Origin: Ornithoclostridium sp949298505
GTDB taxonomy: Bacteria > Bacillota > Clostridia > Christensenellales > UBA3700
Direction of reading: 5' to 3'
NCBI GenBank assembly: GCA_949298505.1
Contig: CASFWW010000020.1
Span: 1-64,000 of the forward strand
Length of the DNA: 64,000 bases
The translations under genes and the position numbers were made by a program. Positions 61,698-64,000 of the stretch are shown piece by piece; position 1 is the first letter of the stretch; every line of letters starts with the position of its first letter. The notes beneath the pieces were generated by a model, which was given only the letters and a program-made list of their open reading frames with translations, was not told the origin of the DNA and made no database searches.

Positions 61698-62219
61698 TCA
61701 GCCCTCCTTTAATTTGTTCTGCAATTTCTTGATTGCGGTATTGTATTTCCAAAGAACGGTACCCAGAGCAAGCGACAGCATATCCGCGATCTCACGGTGC
61801 TTAAAGCCCCACAGTACGTGCAAAATCACTATCTGTCTCTCTTTGTCGTCAAGAACGGTGTTTATCGCCTCGAAAACGGGAGAATCGTTCATTTCGTAAG
61901 ACTGCGCCTGCGATCCTGCCGTCCTGTCGTCGGAAGTCACCACTTCTCTCCCGAGTTTTTTTATCTCGTTGAGCGCCGTGTACTTCGCGATCTGGAACAG
62001 CCAGGCTCTCGCGTCCGTTCCCGGTTTATATTTACTTATGTTTGTCTTGACTTTCAGATAGACCGTCTGGGTCAGATCTTCCGCAGTATGATAGTTGTTG
62101 CAGAAACCGTAAAGAAAAGCGAAAATTCCTTTTACGGTCCCGTTGTACAGCCTTTCAAACGCGGACTCGTCTCCTTTGGCAACTTCCTGCAAGCACAAGT
62201 CCAGCTCTCTTTTGTCCAA
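61698..62219 (-). CDS. ECF-type sigma factor
   Basis: A 173-residue sigma-70 family protein starting at TTG 62219 after GGGAGAGGG. Region 2 (about 20-85): AFERLYNGTVKGIFAFLYGFCNNYHTAEDLTQTVYLKV...DARAWLFQIAKYTALNEIKK. Region 4 (about 118-165): LDDKERQIVILHVLWGFKHREIADMLSLALGTVLWKYNTAIKKLQ. No regions 1 or 3, as in ECF sigmas. It is cotranscribed with the RsgI-like anti-sigma gene; pairing an ECF sigma rather than SigI with such a domain is uncommon but known. Its own promoter carries the motif also found before the RsgI-like lipoprotein gene. Confidence 0.93.
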   Translation of the reverse strand: MDKRELDLCLQEVAKGDESAFERLYNGTVKGIFAFLYGFCNNYHTAEDLTQTVYLKVKTNISKYKPGTDARAWLFQIAKYTALNEIKKLGREVVTSDDRTAGSQAQSYEMNDSPVFEAINTVLDDKERQIVILHVLWGFKHREIADMLSLALGTVLWKYNTAIKKLQNKLKEG

Positions 62220-62237
62220 ATCCCTCTCCCTGTTCAG

Positions 62238-62269
62238 ATATTAAACAAAACCGGTTTTGTTTTTATTGG
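62238..62269 (-). promoter_or_regulatory. Predicted ECF-sigma promoter (copy 2, autoregulatory)
   Basis: Minus strand: CCAATAAAA (62269-62261), 12 bases, TTGTTTAATAT (62248-62238), identical in both blocks and spacing to copy 1 at 59180-59211. It starts 19 bp before the sigma gene, so the sigma factor probably drives its own operon. Confidence 0.75.
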
Positions 62270-62420
62270 CGGACGAACGTAAAATTTTCAACCGCCGTAA
62301 AAATTTTACCATATCCGTACGCCCAACGCAAACCGCAGCGGGAACTCCGCGTGGATTTTTTATGCGTTTTCTCTTCCCCGTCATACAAACCGCGCTTCTT
62401 GCGGATAATATAAAAGCGCG

Positions 62421-62449
62421 TTGCGGTTTACGCGCGCGTATGATACAAT
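62421..62449 (+). promoter_or_regulatory. Sigma-A promoter for the MGMT-like gene
   Basis: TTGCGG (62421-62426), 17-bp spacer, TACAAT (62444-62449), followed by AAGGAG before the ATG at 62479. The rest of the spacer to the sigma gene holds no gene. Confidence 0.6.
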
Positions 62450-62478
62450 ATTAACGTTAAACCGCACAAGGAGTTTTT

Positions 62479-62796
62479 ATGAGTTTTTACGACGACGTTT
62501 ATCAGGTGGTCAAAGCGATCCCGTCAGGCAAAGTGGCGACTTACGGTCAGATTGCGAGGATACTGGGTTCCCCGCGCGCGTCCCGTGCGGTCGGCTACGC
62601 TCTGCACGACAATCCGACGCCCGTCCTGATCCCGTGTCACCGGGTCGTCAACCGTTACGGCTCACTGGCACGGGCGTTCGCGTTCGGCGGCATACAGGCT
62701 CAGGCGGAACTTCTCGCGAAAGAAGGGGTGTTCTGCGACGAAAACTATATCGTCGACCTTGAAAAATACCAATGGCAGGAAGGACTGAAATGGTAG
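62479..62796 (+). CDS. Minimal MGMT-family protein
   Basis: A 105-residue protein that is only the C-terminal DNA-binding and active-site domain of O6-alkylguanine-DNA alkyltransferases: VYQVVKAIPSGKVATYGQIARILGSPRASRAVGYALHDNP (helix-turn-helix with the arginine finger), then LIPCHRVVNRYGSLA, the PCHR active site with the acceptor cysteine near residue 54. Alkyltransferase-like proteins have tryptophan in that place, so this one may be active. It lacks the usual N-terminal domain. It overlaps the RluA gene by 7 bp. Confidence 0.88.
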   Translation: MSFYDDVYQVVKAIPSGKVATYGQIARILGSPRASRAVGYALHDNPTPVLIPCHRVVNRYGSLARAFAFGGIQAQAELLAKEGVFCDENYIVDLEKYQWQEGLKW

Positions 62797-63644
62797 AAAA
62801 CTATACCGTCACGGCGGACTTCGACGGCACCGTTGAAAGCGTTCTGCGCGCGGCAGGCTTTTCGGGAACGATGATAACCCAGCTGAGGAAAGAAAAAGGT
62901 CTGATCCGCTTAGTCACTGAAAGCGACGGCGGAAAAGCCGTGTTCGCGACCGCGAAAGTGCGCAAAGGCGAAAAGCTGTACGTCTCCCTCCCCGTCCTTC
63001 CCACTCTCTATCCCGCAAGCGACCTGAGACCCGAGTTTGCCTATCTCGACGAGGACGTCGCCGTCGTCGTCAAGCCGTCAGGCGTGGCAACGGTGCCGGT
63101 AAAATCTCATTTCAAAGACAGTCTTGCAGGAGTGCTCGGCTCTGTGTGGGGAGAGTTCGTATACAGACCGGTCGGGAGACTTGACAAGGACACGTCTGGG
63201 CTGATCGCGATCGCGAGAAACGCGCTTGCCTCCTGCCGCATGCACGAACTTCAGCTGTCCGGCGGCATAGAGAAGAAATATACCGCGCTCGTCAGAGGGA
63301 TGATCCCGGAAAGCGGAGAGATCTGCGCGCCGATCGCCCTTTCCGCCGACGGGGTACACCGCGAGGTGTCGGAAAGCGGAAAACCCGCTCTCACCCTTTT
63401 CAGACGTCTTGCCGTGGAGAACGCAAACTCGGTCGCGGAATTCACGCTGATGACGGGAAGAACGCATCAGATCCGCGTACACTCGGCATACATAGGTCAC
63501 CCGATTGTCGGCGACAAGCTTTACGGCGACGGAGAGGGCGCGCCCAGGCTCATGCTGCATTGCTCGCACCTCGCGTTCCCGCATCCGACGACGGGCGAAA
63601 TAGTGATCGCGGACAATCCTTTCGACATCGGCTCCGTTCAATAA
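62790..63644 (+). CDS. RluA-family pseudouridine synthase
   Basis: The ATG at 62790 follows AAGGA within the end of the previous gene and is preferred to 62772; 284 residues. It converts uridines in rRNA or tRNA to pseudouridine. The N-terminus is an S4-like RNA-binding segment (TVESVLRAAGFSGTMITQLRKEKGLIRL). The catalytic motif is GRLDKDTSGLIAIARN with the aspartate at about 134; later motifs are KKYTALVRG and EFTLMTGRTHQIRVHSAYIGHPIVGDKLYG. Its exact target base cannot be told. Confidence 0.95.
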   Translation: MVENYTVTADFDGTVESVLRAAGFSGTMITQLRKEKGLIRLVTESDGGKAVFATAKVRKGEKLYVSLPVLPTLYPASDLRPEFAYLDEDVAVVVKPSGVATVPVKSHFKDSLAGVLGSVWGEFVYRPVGRLDKDTSGLIAIARNALASCRMHELQLSGGIEKKYTALVRGMIPESGEICAPIALSADGVHREVSESGKPALTLFRRLAVENANSVAEFTLMTGRTHQIRVHSAYIGHPIVGDKLYGDGEGAPRLMLHCSHLAFPHPTTGEIVIADNPFDIGSVQ

Positions 63645-63759
63645 TTCTCTTATCCCACCTGATTTTCCGTCTGAATTTCATTCCACGCTTCTTTCGCTTG
63701 CGCCGCTTTTCAAGGCGCCCTTTGCGGCATATTATTTTCCTGTTGAGGTCAAAATATCC

Positions 63760-63788
63760 TTTACATATCCGGGATTCAAGCGTACAAT
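63760..63788 (+). promoter_or_regulatory. Sigma-A promoter for the MATE gene
   Basis: TTTACA (63760-63765), 17-bp spacer, TACAAT (63783-63788), with AAGGAG at 63801. Confidence 0.65.
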
Positions 63789-63817
63789 ATATTCGGTTTA
63801 AAGGAGCGTGCTTCGGT

Positions 63818-64000
63818 ATGGTAAAAGATCTCACACAAGGCAAACCTTCAAAAGTCATACTGATGTTCAGTCTGCCGCTGTTGCTTTCAATGGTATTCCA
63901 GCAGCTGTACAATATGGCTGACAGCATCATCGCGGGAAAGATGATCTCCAACAACGCCTTAGCGGCAATAGGCGTTTCGACCCCGGTCACAATGATCTAC
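63818..64000 (+). CDS. MATE family efflux transporter (partial, start only)
   Basis: The first 61 residues of a multidrug/toxin extrusion protein: MVKDLTQGKPSKVILMF, then SLPLLLSMVFQQLYNMADSIIAGKMISNNALAAIGVSTPVTMIY. The xxxPLLLSMxFQQLYNxxDxIIAG segment is the conserved first two helices of DinF/NorM-type transporters. It uses ion gradients to export drugs or metabolites. The rest is beyond the window. Confidence 0.93.
   Translation, partial: MVKDLTQGKPSKVILMFSLPLLLSMVFQQLYNMADSIIAGKMISNNALAAIGVSTPVTMIY

Overview
The window looks like a chromosomal piece of an anaerobic, probably gut-associated member of the Bacillota (class Clostridia; I cannot fix the order). The reasons are the spoVT-spoVB-mazG(YabN) gene order, the rpsF-ssb-rpsR operon, TasA/camelysin-type secreted proteins with SipW-like signal peptidases, BspA-type leucine-rich repeat proteins, lipoproteins with a lipobox, an RsgI-type anti-sigma domain, ECF-type vitamin transport, and clear sigma-A promoters with 17-bp spacers. 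No rRNA, tRNA, CRISPR array, integrase or transposase gene was seen.

Bases 1-23.6 kb hold one surface/matrix locus, all on the minus strand. From its upstream end it has a possibly degenerate EAL-like protein, a TasA/camelysin-like protein with its own terminator, and then a long operon: a membrane-anchored TasA-like protein, a membrane-anchored McrB-like AAA+ ATPase, a signal peptidase with a histone-like tail, a DUF2357/McrC-like protein with no visible nuclease domain, a second Ser-His signal peptidase, and two more SipW-type secreted proteins. A second transcription unit carries one more SipW-type protein and a giant GLUG/YDG-repeat surface protein of at least 4,123 residues that runs off the window. 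The pairing of a McrBC-derived ATPase module with SipW/TasA export genes and a giant adhesin is the best candidate for an undescribed system.

24-39 kb is mostly housekeeping: a strongly expressed-looking lipoprotein, leuS, serS, a small membrane protein, a sulfatase, a COG2509 flavoprotein, upp, an M3 oligopeptidase, a lipoprotein, and rpsR/ssb/rpsF. At 39-40.7 kb a cobalamin riboswitch controls a DUF4430 lipoprotein and an ECF S component. 40.7-50.8 kb holds two BspA-like proteins (one without a signal peptide), gpmI, and the spoVT-spoVB-mazG-dus operon. 50.8-57.1 kb holds a phage-baseplate-like protein, a repeat-rich spacer, and a methionine operon in which metF, a separate MetH-activation-domain protein and a short B12-dependent metH overlap. 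Cobalamin uptake and the split methionine synthase fit together.

57.1-62.3 kb holds a 66-bp tandem repeat array, an RsgI-like lipoprotein, a small XRE regulator between MITE-like structured elements, and an ECF sigma/RsgI-like anti-sigma pair. The sigma gene and the lipoprotein gene share an identical two-block promoter motif, so they probably form an autoregulated regulon. The end holds a minimal MGMT-family protein, an RluA pseudouridine synthase and the start of a MATE transporter.
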